64,000 bases of DNA from Halorarius halobius (GTDB lineage Archaea > Halobacteriota > Halobacteria > Halobacteriales > Haloarculaceae). The notes beneath the pieces are model-generated. The model did not search any database. It was not told the DNA's origin and saw only the letters and a program-made list of their open reading frames with translations. Positions 52,638 to 61,624 of this stretch are shown piece after piece (position 1 is the first letter of the stretch; each line of letters starts with the position of its first letter). A program made the translations under genes and the position numbers. Location of the stretch: NCBI RefSeq assembly GCF_024298865.1, contig NZ_CP101161.1, positions 1,633,227-1,697,226 of the forward strand, given 5' to 3'.

Positions 52638-52658
52638 CGCCTAACTTTTTTGTAGGCG
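52638..52658. terminator. Hairpin CGCCTA-N9-TAGGCG with T-run loop
   Basis: Six-base perfect arms around ACTTTTTTG, 43 bases after the HTH-10 stop and 20 bases before the MDR start. It could end the regulator transcript; the same AT core may serve as the MDR promoter element. Confidence 0.4.
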
Positions 52659-52677
52659 TCGCGTATCGTTCCGGTCG

Positions 52678-53718
52678 ATGCAGGCCGTTCAGTACCGCGA
52701 GCACGGCGGTAGAGACGTCATCGAGTACGGCGAGCACCCGGAGCCGGACCCCGACAGAAACGAGGTGCTCGTCGACATCAAGGCGGGGTCGCTGAACCAC
52801 GTCGACATCTGGACCCGGAAGGGGATGCCCATCATCGACCTGGCGTTCCCACACGTCCCCGGCTGTGACGGCGCGGGCGTCGTCCGCGAGGTGGGCGAAG
52901 ACGTCACCCGGTTCGAGCCGGGCGACCACGTCGCCGTCTCCGCGGGCATCTCGTGTGGTGACTGCGAGTTCTGCCGGGACGGCGAGCCGACGATGTGCGT
53001 CGACTACCACCTGCTTGGCGAGCACGTCCCCGGCGTCCACTCCGAGCGTGCGGCCGTCCCCGAGCAGGGGCTGGTGCCGGTGCCCGACCACGTCGACTGG
53101 GCGACGGCCGCGGCGGCGCCGCTGGTGTTCCAGACGGCCTGGCGGATGTTGCTCGGGCGCGGCGACCTCCAGCCGACCGAGTCGGTGCTGGTGTTGGGCG
53201 CGAGCGGCGGCGTCGGCCACGCCGCCGTCCAGATAGCCGACTACGTCGGCGCGGAGGTGTACGCGACCGCCAGCACCGACGAGAAACTCGCGTACGCCGA
53301 GGAGGTCGGCGCCGACCACGTCATCAACTACGAGGCGGAGAACTTCGCGTCGGCCATCCGCGAGCAGACCGGGAAGCGGGGCGTCGACATGGTCGTCGAC
53401 CACATCGGCGCGGCGACGTGGCACGACTCCATCAAGAGCCTCGCGAACGGCGGCCGGGTCGTCACCTGCGGGGCGACGACCGGCGGGCGACCGAAGACCG
53501 ACCTCGACCGCATCTTCTGGAACCAGCTTTCGGTCATCGGCTCGTCGATGGGCGACCCCGGCGAGGTGGACGACGTCCTCGAACTGGTGTGGTCGGGCGA
53601 CCTCGAACCCCGCATCCGGGCGGAACTGCCGATGAGCGAGACGGCACGCGCCCACGAGATGATAGAGAACCGGGAGGGGTTCGGCAAGGTCGTCACCCGG
53701 CCGGACAGCGAACTGTGA
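52678..53718 (+). CDS. Zinc-type MDR dehydrogenase/reductase
   Basis: A 346-residue medium-chain dehydrogenase. Structural zinc loop CGDCEFCRDGEPTMC, cofactor motif GASGGVGHAAVQIAD. As in the MDR at 40182, the N-terminal catalytic-zinc Cys is absent (SLNHVDIWTR). The two proteins share their whole layout. It is convergent with the half-size EamA gene. Likely an NAD(P)H-linked enoyl reductase or dehydrogenase. Confidence 0.87.
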   Translation: MQAVQYREHGGRDVIEYGEHPEPDPDRNEVLVDIKAGSLNHVDIWTRKGMPIIDLAFPHVPGCDGAGVVREVGEDVTRFEPGDHVAVSAGISCGDCEFCRDGEPTMCVDYHLLGEHVPGVHSERAAVPEQGLVPVPDHVDWATAAAAPLVFQTAWRMLLGRGDLQPTESVLVLGASGGVGHAAVQIADYVGAEVYATASTDEKLAYAEEVGADHVINYEAENFASAIREQTGKRGVDMVVDHIGAATWHDSIKSLANGGRVVTCGATTGGRPKTDLDRIFWNQLSVIGSSMGDPGEVDDVLELVWSGDLEPRIRAELPMSETARAHEMIENREGFGKVVTRPDSEL

Positions 53719-53751
53719 GACCAGCCGATCGGGGATAGCCCCCAGGCTCGG

Positions 53752-54168
53752 CTACACCGCGATGAAGACGATTGCGAGCGAGGCGAGGCCGAACCCGATG
53801 GCGTCGTAGAGCCCGAGCGACTCCCCGAGGAAGGCGATGCCGATGAGCGATGCGACGACGAAAAAGAGGGCCGTGATGGTGGTGACGACCGCGGTGTTGC
53901 CCACACGGAGACCGTGGTAGTACGCGAGCGTCCCGACGCTGACGACGACCCCCGACAGTAGCGCGTAGCCGACCCCGTTGGCCGCGAGATCCGGCGAGTC
54001 GCCGAATGCGACCACGTAGCCGAGCACCAGCGCACCCGCGGAGCCGTACGAGAGAATCAGCGTCACCTCGGGCGCGAGCGACTGGGTCGCCAGTTTCGAG
54101 AAGACGGACCAGAGCCCGTACAGCACCATCGCGAACAGCGCCAGCAGTATCGAGTTCGCTTCGACCAT
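53752..54168 (-). CDS. Half-size EamA/DMT membrane protein (second)
   Basis: A 138-residue membrane protein, one EamA repeat (EANSILLALFAMVLYGLWSV at the start, FGLASLAIVFIAV at the end). Exactly the same length as the copy at 38798 but from a different sequence group. It is divergent from the mutase gene. It may dimerise into a small transporter for a pathway intermediate. The long open frame upstream of ATG 54168 is rejected as GC noise. Confidence 0.8.
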   Translation of the reverse strand: MVEANSILLALFAMVLYGLWSVFSKLATQSLAPEVTLILSYGSAGALVLGYVVAFGDSPDLAANGVGYALLSGVVVSVGTLAYYHGLRVGNTAVVTTITALFFVVASLIGIAFLGESLGLYDAIGFGLASLAIVFIAV

Positions 54169-54282
54169 ACGCCGAGATTGCCAGCGACTGGCATAGTCGT
54201 TGTGGACGGTCGACTGGCCGCGCGTCGACGCCGGGTCGGTTAGGGGCAAGGATTTTGGCAATCGGTGTCGATTGCTGGCCTG

Positions 54283-55986
54283 ATGTACGATGCGGACGAA
54301 CTCGAGGAGATACGCGAGTCCCGCGAGGAGTGGGCCTCGGAGACGCTCGACCCGGTGTTGGAGTCGCACGGCGAGCGGAAGGAGCGATTCGCCACCGTCT
54401 CGAACCACGAGGTCGACCGGCTGTACACGCCGGAAGACGTCGCCGACCTCGACTACGAGGAGGACCTCGGTCTGCCGGGCGAACCGCCCTACACCCGCGG
54501 TCCGTACCCGACGATGCACCGCGGGCGGACGTGGACGATGCGGCAGTTCGCGGGGTTCGGCACCGCCGAGGAGACGAACGAGCGGTTCCACTATCTCATC
54601 GACGAGGGCCAGACGGGGCTGTCGACGGCGTTCGACATGCCGTCGCTGATGGGCATCGACTCGGACCACCCGATGGCGGAAGGCGAGGTCGGCAAGGAGG
54701 GCGTGGCCGTCGACACCTTACGCGACATGGAGATACTGTTCGACGGCATCGACCTCGCCGACGTGTCGACGAGTTTCACAATCAACCCCTCGGCGCCAGT
54801 CGTCTACGCGATGTACGTCGCGCTCGCGGACAGGCAGGGCGTTCCACGCGACGAGATAAAGGGAACCCTCCAGAACGACATGCTCAAGGAGTTCATCGCA
54901 CAGAAGGAGTGGGTCGTCCCGCCGGAGCCGTCGCTCGATATCGTCACGGACACCATCGAGTTCGCCGTCGAGGAGACGCCACAGGTGTATCCCGTCTCCA
55001 TCTCGGGGTACCACATCCGCGAGGCCGGGTCGACGGCCGCCCAGGAGGCGGCGTTCACGCTCGCCGACGGGTTCGCCTACGTCGAGGACTGTCTCGACCG
55101 CGGGCTCGATATCGACGAGTTCGGTCCCCTGTTGTCGTTCTTCTTCAACTCCCACAACTCGCTGTTCGAGGAGGTGGCGAAGTTCCGCGCCTCCCGGCGC
55201 GTCTACTCGCGCATCATGGACGAGTGGTACGACGCCGACTCGGACGCGGCAAAGCGGCTGAAGTTCCACACGCAGACGGCGGGCCAGTCGCTGACCGCAC
55301 AGCAGCCGCTCAACAACGTCGTCCGCGTGACGATTCAGGCGCTTGCGGGCGTGCTGGGCGGCACGCAGAGCCTGCACACGAACAGCTACGACGAGGCGCT
55401 GGCGCTCCCCAGCAAGGAGGCGGTGCGTGTCGCGCTTCGAACCCAGCAGATCATCGCCGAGGAGTCGGGTGCCGCCGACATCGTCGACCCGCTCGGCGGC
55501 TCCTTCGCCGTCGAGACGCTCACCGACGAGATGGAAGCCGAGATAATGGAGTACATCGAGGAGATACGGGAACTCGGTGACGGCTCGGTCCGCGACGGCG
55601 TCCTCGAAGGCATCGACCAGGGCTACTTCCACCGCGAGATTCAGGACGCCGCCTACGAGTACCAGCAACGCGTCGACGCGGGCGAGGAGACCGTCGTCGG
55701 CGTCAACGAGTACGCGATGGACGAGGACACCTCCGTCGACATCCTCGAGGTCGACGAGGAGGTCGAACAGCGCCAGCGCGAGCGTCTCCAGCAGGTCAAA
55801 GCGGAGCGCGACGACGACGCCGTCGAGGCCGCGCTCGACGACCTGGAGGCGACCATCGAGGCCGGCGAGAACGTGATGCCGGCCGTCGTCGACGCGGTGA
55901 AAGCCTACGCGACGATGGGCGAGATAATGAACGTGTTCGAGGACCAGCACGGGCGGTACCGCAACGCCGCCGCGCTGGCGAACTGA
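54283..55986 (+). CDS. B12-dependent acyl-CoA mutase, large subunit (isobutyryl-CoA mutase type)
   Basis: A 567-residue mutase large subunit of the methylmalonyl-CoA mutase family, without its own B12 domain. Substrate motifs: [20 protein letters not shown] and [19 protein letters not shown]. With ATG 54283 the two specificity residues are Phe89 and Gln207. Methylmalonyl-CoA mutase has Tyr and Arg there; isobutyryl-CoA mutase has Phe and Gln. [20 protein letters not shown] also resembles the 2-hydroxyisobutyryl/isobutyryl group. A GTG six codons earlier is open, but a TATA-like GATTTTGG at about 54251 supports a near-leaderless ATG 54283. It shares one base with the B12-subunit gene. Confidence 0.88.
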   Translation: MYDADELEEIRESREEWASETLDPVLESHGERKERFATVSNHEVDRLYTPEDVADLDYEEDLGLPGEPPYTRGPYPTMHRGRTWTMRQFAGFGTAEETNERFHYLIDEGQTGLSTAFDMPSLMGIDSDHPMAEGEVGKEGVAVDTLRDMEILFDGIDLADVSTSFTINPSAPVVYAMYVALADRQGVPRDEIKGTLQNDMLKEFIAQKEWVVPPEPSLDIVTDTIEFAVEETPQVYPVSISGYHIREAGSTAAQEAAFTLADGFAYVEDCLDRGLDIDEFGPLLSFFFNSHNSLFEEVAKFRASRRVYSRIMDEWYDADSDAAKRLKFHTQTAGQSLTAQQPLNNVVRVTIQALAGVLGGTQSLHTNSYDEALALPSKEAVRVALRTQQIIAEESGAADIVDPLGGSFAVETLTDEMEAEIMEYIEEIRELGDGSVRDGVLEGIDQGYFHREIQDAAYEYQQRVDAGEETVVGVNEYAMDEDTSVDILEVDEEVEQRQRERLQQVKAERDDDAVEAALDDLEATIEAGENVMPAVVDAVKAYATMGEIMNVFEDQHGRYRNAAALAN

Positions 55987-56393
55987 TGAGCGGGGGTTCG
56001 ACCGTCCGCTGTCTCGTCGCCAAGGTGGGACTCGACGGCCACGACCGCGGCGCACACGTCATCGCCCGCGCGTTCCGCGACGCCGGCTTCGAGGTCGTCT
56101 ACTCGGGGCTCCACAAGTCGCCCGACGAAATCGTCACCGCGGCCGTCCAGGAAGACGTCGACGTCGTCGGCGTCTCCATCCTCTCGGGGGCACACAACAC
56201 CCTCGTCCCGAAGGTCATCGACGGCCTCGAGGAGTACGACGCCCTTGACGACACGCTGGTCATCGTCGGCGGTATCGTCCCCGAGGAGGACCGCGAGGAG
56301 CTCCGCGAGCTGGGCGTCGCGGAGATATTCGGCCCCGGCGCGTCGATGGGCGAGACCATCGAGTTCGTCCGCGAGAACGTCCACGACAGATGA
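55986..56393 (+). CDS. B12-binding small subunit of acyl-CoA mutase
   Basis: A 135-residue cobalamin-binding domain. The base-off/His-on motif DGHDRGAH (DxHxxG) provides the lower cobalt ligand; SILSGAH and the later GGIV and [10 protein letters not shown] complete the corrinoid site. It is translationally coupled to the large subunit (TGATG), so the pair forms one split mutase. No MeaB/IcmF-type chaperone gene is visible in the window. Confidence 0.92.
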   Translation: MSGGSTVRCLVAKVGLDGHDRGAHVIARAFRDAGFEVVYSGLHKSPDEIVTAAVQEDVDVVGVSILSGAHNTLVPKVIDGLEEYDALDDTLVIVGGIVPEEDREELRELGVAEIFGPGASMGETIEFVRENVHDR

Positions 56394-56487
56394 TTCCCAC
56401 CCCAGCACCGATTACCGGACGGAGTGAAGATTTATGCCACACAGCACGGAACGAACGAGCGATGTCGGCGGAGCAGTTCACGAACAC

Positions 56488-58626
56488 ATGACAGAGAAGA
56501 TCGCACGCGTACTCGAACCGGAGTCGATTGCCGTCATCGGCGCATCGAACACCGAAGGAAAACGGGGGTACGACACCGTCCGCGACCTCGAGCACGGCGA
56601 GTTCGAGGGCGACGTCTACCCGGTGAACCCGAAGTACGACGAGCAGATACTGGGGCTCGACGTCTACCCGTCCGTGACCGACGTTCCGGCGGACCTCGAC
56701 CTCGCGTTCATCGTCACGCCCGCGTCGACGATTCCGCCCATCTTGGAGGAGTGTGGCGACGCCGACGTGCCGGGCGCGGTCGTCCTCGCGTCGGGGTTCA
56801 GCGAGGCCGACGAGGCCGACCTCGAACGGGAGGTGGTCGAGACGGCCGTCGACAACGACGTGTACGTGCTGGGGCCGAACTCGCAGGGGTTCGCCAACGG
56901 CGCCGACCTCAACCTCATGGGCGGCTACCACGTCCCCGACGGGACCGTCGCCCACGTCACCCAGAGCGGCGACGTGGCGCTGATGCTCTCCTCGGAGGCG
57001 GCGGCCACCGGGTCGAACGGGTTCAGTTTCAACGTCGACATCGGTAACGAGGCGAACCTCCAGTTCCACCAGTATCTCCCGATGCTCGACGCTCACGAGG
57101 GGACCGACGCCATCGCGCTGTACGCCGAGGGGATGGCCGACGGCCGGCAGTTCCTCCGGACGGCCCGCGACATCGTTCCCGAGACGCCGGTCGTGTTGCT
57201 CAAGGGCGGCCGGACGGACGCCGGCAAGCAGTCGGCCGCCTCCCACACGGGGTCGATAGCGGGCAACGCCGACGTCGTGGAGGCGGCCTACCGGCAGGCG
57301 GGCGTCGTGAGCGTCGACAGCACCGAGCACGTGGTGCCCGTGGCGACGACGCTGGCGAACCTCTCGCCGCCGGACGGCAACCGCGTCGCGGTGCTGTCCG
57401 ACAGCGGCGGCCACGCGACGCTTGCTGCCGACGCCATCGCCCGGACCGACGAACTCGAGCTTGCGGACCTCTCGTCCGAGACGGAGACCCGCCTGCAGGA
57501 GGCGGTGCCGGTCGCGCCGAACGTCGCCAACCCGGTCGACATCGTCGGTATCCAGGGCGACAGCGGCGACCTCTCTATCTACCACACCACCGCCGAAATC
57601 CTCGTCGAGGACCCGAACGTCGACCTGTTGCTCGTTGCCGGGACGCTCGGCGGCTACGACGAGTACGGGCCGGAACTCGGCGACAACAACGAGGTCGATG
57701 TCGCCCGACGGGTCGCCCGCCTCGACGAGGAGTACGACACGCCGCTGGTCGTCCAGAGCATGTACGGGAAGCAGGGCTCCGCGGCGCTGGATGCCGTCGA
57801 GGAGGAGGGCGTGCCGGCGCTCGGGTCGGTCGACACGGCCGTGGAGTGTCTCGCCTCGCTTGCCGCCTACGGGCGGCATCTCCGGACTGCCGACGAGAAG
57901 ACCGACTTCACGTTCGACCGCGGTGGCGACCAGCGCCACGAGGTGGTCGCGGCGGCACGCGAGGCGGGCCGCACCCAGCTTTCGGAGTGGGAGTCAAAGC
58001 GCCTGCTGGAGTCCCATGACCTGCCGGTCGTCCCGACCGAACTGGCGGCGTCGCCGGACGAGGCCGCCGCCGCCGCCGACTCGTTCGACGACCGCGTGGC
58101 GATGAAGGTCGCGTCGCCGGAGATCGTCCACAAGACGGACGTCGGCGGCGTCGCGCTCGACGTCGACCCCGTGGACGCCCGCGCGACGTACGAGGAGCTA
58201 GTCGAGACGGCGGCGAGCCACCGGCCCGACGCGGAGATTCCGGGCGTGCTCGTCTCGCCGATGCTCGACGACGGGGTGGAACTCATCGTCGGCGTCGTCG
58301 ACGACGAGGAGACGGGGCCGGCTATCATGGTCGGACTCGGCGGCATCTTCGTCGAGGCGCTGGAGGACGTGAGCTTCCGGTCGCTCCCGGTGACCGAGTT
58401 CGAGGCTCGCGAGATGCTCGACGACCTCGCGGCCAGCGACGTGCTCGACGGGATGCGCGGCCGCCCGGCGGTCGACCGCGACGCCGTCGTCGACCTGCTG
58501 TGTGGCGTCTCCGATCTCGTGGCGGCGACGCCGGGAATCGACGAACTCGATTTGAACCCCGTGGTCGCCACCGAGTCGGGCGTCAGCGCCGTCGACGCGA
58601 GCGTCACGCTCGCCGACGAGCCGTAA
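56488..58626 (+). CDS. ADP-forming acyl-CoA synthetase, fused alpha-beta
   Basis: A 712-residue fusion of CoA-binding, ligase and ATP-grasp domains (acetyl-CoA synthetase ADP-forming family). Seen are SIAVIGASNTEGKRGYDTVR, the phospho-His loop SAASHTGSIAGNADVVEAAY, and in the ATP-grasp part MKVASPEIVHKTDVGGVALD with the second catalytic His. ATG 56488 is preferred: a TATA-like GATTTATG at about 56427 would place the RNA start beyond the earlier ATG 56434. It could make ATP from an acyl-CoA product, or activate an acid, in the mutase pathway. Confidence 0.9.
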   Translation: MTEKIARVLEPESIAVIGASNTEGKRGYDTVRDLEHGEFEGDVYPVNPKYDEQILGLDVYPSVTDVPADLDLAFIVTPASTIPPILEECGDADVPGAVVLASGFSEADEADLEREVVETAVDNDVYVLGPNSQGFANGADLNLMGGYHVPDGTVAHVTQSGDVALMLSSEAAATGSNGFSFNVDIGNEANLQFHQYLPMLDAHEGTDAIALYAEGMADGRQFLRTARDIVPETPVVLLKGGRTDAGKQSAASHTGSIAGNADVVEAAYRQAGVVSVDSTEHVVPVATTLANLSPPDGNRVAVLSDSGGHATLAADAIARTDELELADLSSETETRLQEAVPVAPNVANPVDIVGIQGDSGDLSIYHTTAEILVEDPNVDLLLVAGTLGGYDEYGPELGDNNEVDVARRVARLDEEYDTPLVVQSMYGKQGSAALDAVEEEGVPALGSVDTAVECLASLAAYGRHLRTADEKTDFTFDRGGDQRHEVVAAAREAGRTQLSEWESKRLLESHDLPVVPTELAASPDEAAAAADSFDDRVAMKVASPEIVHKTDVGGVALDVDPVDARATYEELVETAASHRPDAEIPGVLVSPMLDDGVELIVGVVDDEETGPAIMVGLGGIFVEALEDVSFRSLPVTEFEAREMLDDLAASDVLDGMRGRPAVDRDAVVDLLCGVSDLVAATPGIDELDLNPVVATESGVSAVDASVTLADEP

Positions 58627-58669
58627 CCCCCGGCAGTAGGTTTAAGCGACAGTGCGTGCAGGCGAACGC

Positions 58670-59431
58670 ATGGGCGACGACGTAGTCAGCGTCAGCGTCG
58701 ATGACGACCGCGTTCGCATCACGTTCGACGACCCTGAGACGTACAACGCGATTCCGCTTGCAGGATACGAGACGATAACCCGGACCATCGAGGGGCTCGC
58801 GGACGACCCGCCCTCGGTGGTCACGATACGGGGTGAAGGAGGCCACTTCTCGGCCGGCGGGGCGATGGGCGAGGTGTCCGAGTTGGTCGAGTCGAAGCCG
58901 CTCGAAATCGTGGAGCTGTACGAGGCGTACCACGCGTGTCTCGAGGCGCTGGAGTCGCTGGACGCGCCGATAGTCGCCGCACTCGAGGGGTACTGTCTCG
59001 GCGGCGGGCTGGAACTCGCGCTGGCGTGTGACGTCATCGTCGCCACGAGGGAGGCGCAACTGGGCCACCCCGAGACCGACCACGGGCTGATTCCGGACAT
59101 CGGGGGGCCGCTGAAGCTCCCGGGCATCATCGGCGAGGGGATGACGAAGTATCTCGTGATGACCGGGCGGTTCATCGACGGCGAGCGGGCCCACGAACTG
59201 GGGCTCGTCCACGAACTCGCGGAGCCCGGCGAGCCGTTCGAGGAGCTGGTCGCCGGCATCGAGGCGGACCTCGCTGACCGGCCGACGTACGCCGTGGGGC
59301 TCGCCAAACGGCAGGTCCACTCGGTCAGACCGCCGAACCTCGACCGCGCGATGGAGCAGAGCGTCCACTACCAGATTGCCCTCTACGAGGAAGAAGAGAC
59401 GGTGCGGCGCCTCCAGGAGTTCGCCGACTGA
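58670..59431 (+). CDS. Enoyl-CoA hydratase/isomerase family protein
   Basis: A 253-residue crotonase. Oxyanion segments GGHFSAGGAMGE and ALEGYCLGGGLELALACDVI. TTTAAG at 58641-58646 lies 24-29 bases before ATG 58670, which indicates a leaderless transcript; earlier in-frame starts are not needed. It follows the ADP-forming synthetase and precedes the SnoaL-like gene. The active-site ETDHGLIPDIGG stretch is typical for hydratases of the PaaG/short-chain group. Confidence 0.88.
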   Translation: MGDDVVSVSVDDDRVRITFDDPETYNAIPLAGYETITRTIEGLADDPPSVVTIRGEGGHFSAGGAMGEVSELVESKPLEIVELYEAYHACLEALESLDAPIVAALEGYCLGGGLELALACDVIVATREAQLGHPETDHGLIPDIGGPLKLPGIIGEGMTKYLVMTGRFIDGERAHELGLVHELAEPGEPFEELVAGIEADLADRPTYAVGLAKRQVHSVRPPNLDRAMEQSVHYQIALYEEEETVRRLQEFAD

Positions 59432-59541
59432 CGCCGTCCCGCGCCGACGCCGTGCGGGTCCGCCGCACGATTTGTCATAAATGCTGTACCATATTCGGGC
59501 GAACCGTATTTCCCTACCTCCGCCAACTGGCGGCCGTCAGC

Positions 59542-59946
59542 ATGAGCGTGGACGTAGCACAACGGTACTTCGAACTGATGGATGACCCGGACGCCGGCAC
59601 CGACGAGGTGCTCGAGTTGTTCGCCGACGACGCCGTGTTCCGGTCCCCCCGGAAGGGCATCATCCGCGGGAAGGACGACCTCGAGGCGTTCTACGAGGCG
59701 AACGGCGAGTTCTTCGAGGGCGGCGCCCACGAGATGCGCGAGTTCCACGAGGACGGCGACACCGTCGTCTGTGAGGGGACGCTGTGGGGTGGAACGGCGG
59801 CGGGCAAGTCGTTCGAGGACGTCGGTCTCGTCGACATCATGCAGTTCGACGACGAGGGGAACATCGAGGAGTTCCGCGCGTACCTCGATTACGCCGCAAT
59901 CCTGACCGACGTGTACGACGAAGCACCCGCCTACAGAGGCGAGTAG
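59542..59946 (+). CDS. SnoaL-like / nuclear-transport-factor-2 fold protein
   Basis: A 134-residue NTF2-fold protein with the family layout (QRYFELMDDPDAGTDEVLEL, RGKDDLEAFYEANGEFFEGG, and a final YLDYAAILTDVYDEAPAYRG). Members isomerise, cyclise or hydrolyse small ring compounds, or simply bind them. It is two bases upstream of the alcohol dehydrogenase gene, so they are co-transcribed. The specific role is unknown. Confidence 0.75.
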   Translation: MSVDVAQRYFELMDDPDAGTDEVLELFADDAVFRSPRKGIIRGKDDLEAFYEANGEFFEGGAHEMREFHEDGDTVVCEGTLWGGTAAGKSFEDVGLVDIMQFDDEGNIEEFRAYLDYAAILTDVYDEAPAYRGE

Positions 59947-59948
59947 CG

Positions 59949-61091
59949 ATGGACCCGACGAACGAGGTCGGGGTGGCGGAGGGGACGAGCGACGAGACCG
60001 GACAGGTCGTGTATCTCCACGGCCCCGACGACCTCGAACTCCGCGAACATCCGGTTCCGGAGCCGGAACCGGGTGCCGTCGTCGCCGAGATAGAGACGAC
60101 GAACGTCTGTGGCTCCGACATCCACATCGCGGAGGGGCGGCTCGGCGACCCGTTCCTCGACATGGTGCTCGGCCACGAGGCCGTCTGCCGCATCACCGAC
60201 CTCGGCGAGGGGGTCACGACCGACAACGCCGGCAACCCGGTCGAACCCGGGGACCTGGTGGCGCCCGTCTACTACCGCACCTGCAACAGTTGCTACACCT
60301 GCGCGCAGGGGGAACACTACAACTGCCTGAACTCCTACTCGCACAAGACGAAGGCGCTCGAGGAGTTCCCCCACTTCCACGGCACGTACGGCACCCACTA
60401 CTACATCCACCCGGACCAGCACTTCTACACGGTGCCCGAGGAACTCGAGTCCGTCCCGGAGGTGGCGGCGGCCGCGAACTGCGCGCTCTCACAGGTGATG
60501 TTTGGACTCGACAAGGCGGGAATCGAGTACGGCGACACGGTGGTCGTGCAGGGGGCGGGCGGCCTGGGGCTGAACGCGCTCGCGTACGCCAACGAACGGG
60601 GTGCCGAGACCATCGCCATCGAGGGGGCCGAGAGCCGCCTCGCTCGCGCCGAACAGTTCGGTGCCGACCACCTCGTCGACATGACCGAGCACACGAGCGT
60701 CGCGGAGCGTATCGACCGCGTCGAGGCGTTGACCGACGGCCGCGGCGCCGACGTCGGCGTCGAAGTCGCGGGCGTGCCGGAGGCGTTCAGCGAGGGCGTC
60801 CAACTGCTCCGTGACGGCGGCCGCTACGTGGAGATGGGCAACATCAACCCGGGGAGCGACATCGAGTTCGACCCCGGTATCATCACCCGCAACTCCATCG
60901 AGGTGCACGCGCTCGTCCAGTACGACCCCCACTATCTGGAGAAGGCGCTCGGCTTCCTCGCGGAGACCATCGACACGTACCCGTACACCGACCTGCTCGA
61001 CGCGGAGTACGACCTCACGGACGCCGAGTCGGCGCTGGAACACTCCGCGAGCCGCGACGTCACGCGGGCCTCGCTCGTGCCGAACCCGTAA
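59949..61091 (+). CDS. Zinc-dependent alcohol dehydrogenase (GroES-like MDR)
   Basis: A 380-residue MDR with both zinc sites: catalytic residues in NVCGSDIH and GHEAV, structural site CNSCYTCAQGEHYNC. Cofactor motif GAGGLGLNALAYANERGAET. A long insertion after the structural site (KTKALEEFPHFHGTYGTHYY) is shared with dehydrogenases of the sorbitol/threonine side of the family. Coupled to the SnoaL-like gene. It likely oxidises an alcohol intermediate of the mutase branch. Confidence 0.88.
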   Translation: MDPTNEVGVAEGTSDETGQVVYLHGPDDLELREHPVPEPEPGAVVAEIETTNVCGSDIHIAEGRLGDPFLDMVLGHEAVCRITDLGEGVTTDNAGNPVEPGDLVAPVYYRTCNSCYTCAQGEHYNCLNSYSHKTKALEEFPHFHGTYGTHYYIHPDQHFYTVPEELESVPEVAAAANCALSQVMFGLDKAGIEYGDTVVVQGAGGLGLNALAYANERGAETIAIEGAESRLARAEQFGADHLVDMTEHTSVAERIDRVEALTDGRGADVGVEVAGVPEAFSEGVQLLRDGGRYVEMGNINPGSDIEFDPGIITRNSIEVHALVQYDPHYLEKALGFLAETIDTYPYTDLLDAEYDLTDAESALEHSASRDVTRASLVPNP

Positions 61092-61624
61092 CCGGGCGCG
61101 ACACCGCACGGTACGAACGTCGGTTCCGCCGGCGTCTCCACCGGTCGCCCGTTCGGCGACCCCGTGGCGATATCTGGCGGACCTGAGACGTTCCGGAACT
61201 GTTCGAGAATCCGTACGCTGGTCGCGGATGACACCACGCCCGTGGCGTTCCTTCGACCGACCAGCGCGTTGCTGAGGCCGGTCGGTACCCGGTGTCGTCG
61301 GCCGGTGGCTACTGTACGGCGTTCGCGGTTTCTCTCGGCGTCCGTAGCCGACCGTGCCCGATTCCGAACGGACCGCAGACGCGCCAGCGCGGACGGCTGG
61401 CGTACGGGTCTCACGGAACGTGCCGCCAGCGTCGACACACGTGGACGTGCGAGATGGGTTCGAGACTCGACGACAGGGAGGAGCCTCTCGGCACGCCCCG
61501 AGTCCCGCGGCCCCCGCTTTCGAGTCGACGCCGCCGGGGTAACCGACGGTTCGCCGCGTCTTATATATGGTTGCACATATTCAACCGTAGCTTGATAGCT
61601 TCGTCTCGTCAGAGGTTCACTGGC
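61092..61624. other. Intergenic stretch with promoter elements, no gene recognised
   Basis: About 530 GC-rich bases without a credible gene on either strand, ending in the AT-rich promoter of the aldo/keto reductase: TTATATATGG at 61561-61570, directly followed by an inverted repeat. Confidence 0.5.
61569..61586. promoter_or_regulatory. Inverted repeat GGTTG-N8-CAACC at the reductase promoter
   Basis: Perfect five-base arms around CACATATT, overlapping the end of the TATA-like box and about 40 bases before the reductase start. Its position would let a bound dimer block transcription start. Confidence 0.4.

Noticed and set aside
54718..57939. Long minus-strand frames opposite the mutase and ADP-forming synthetase
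   Set aside because: GC-driven shadows without recognisable domains.
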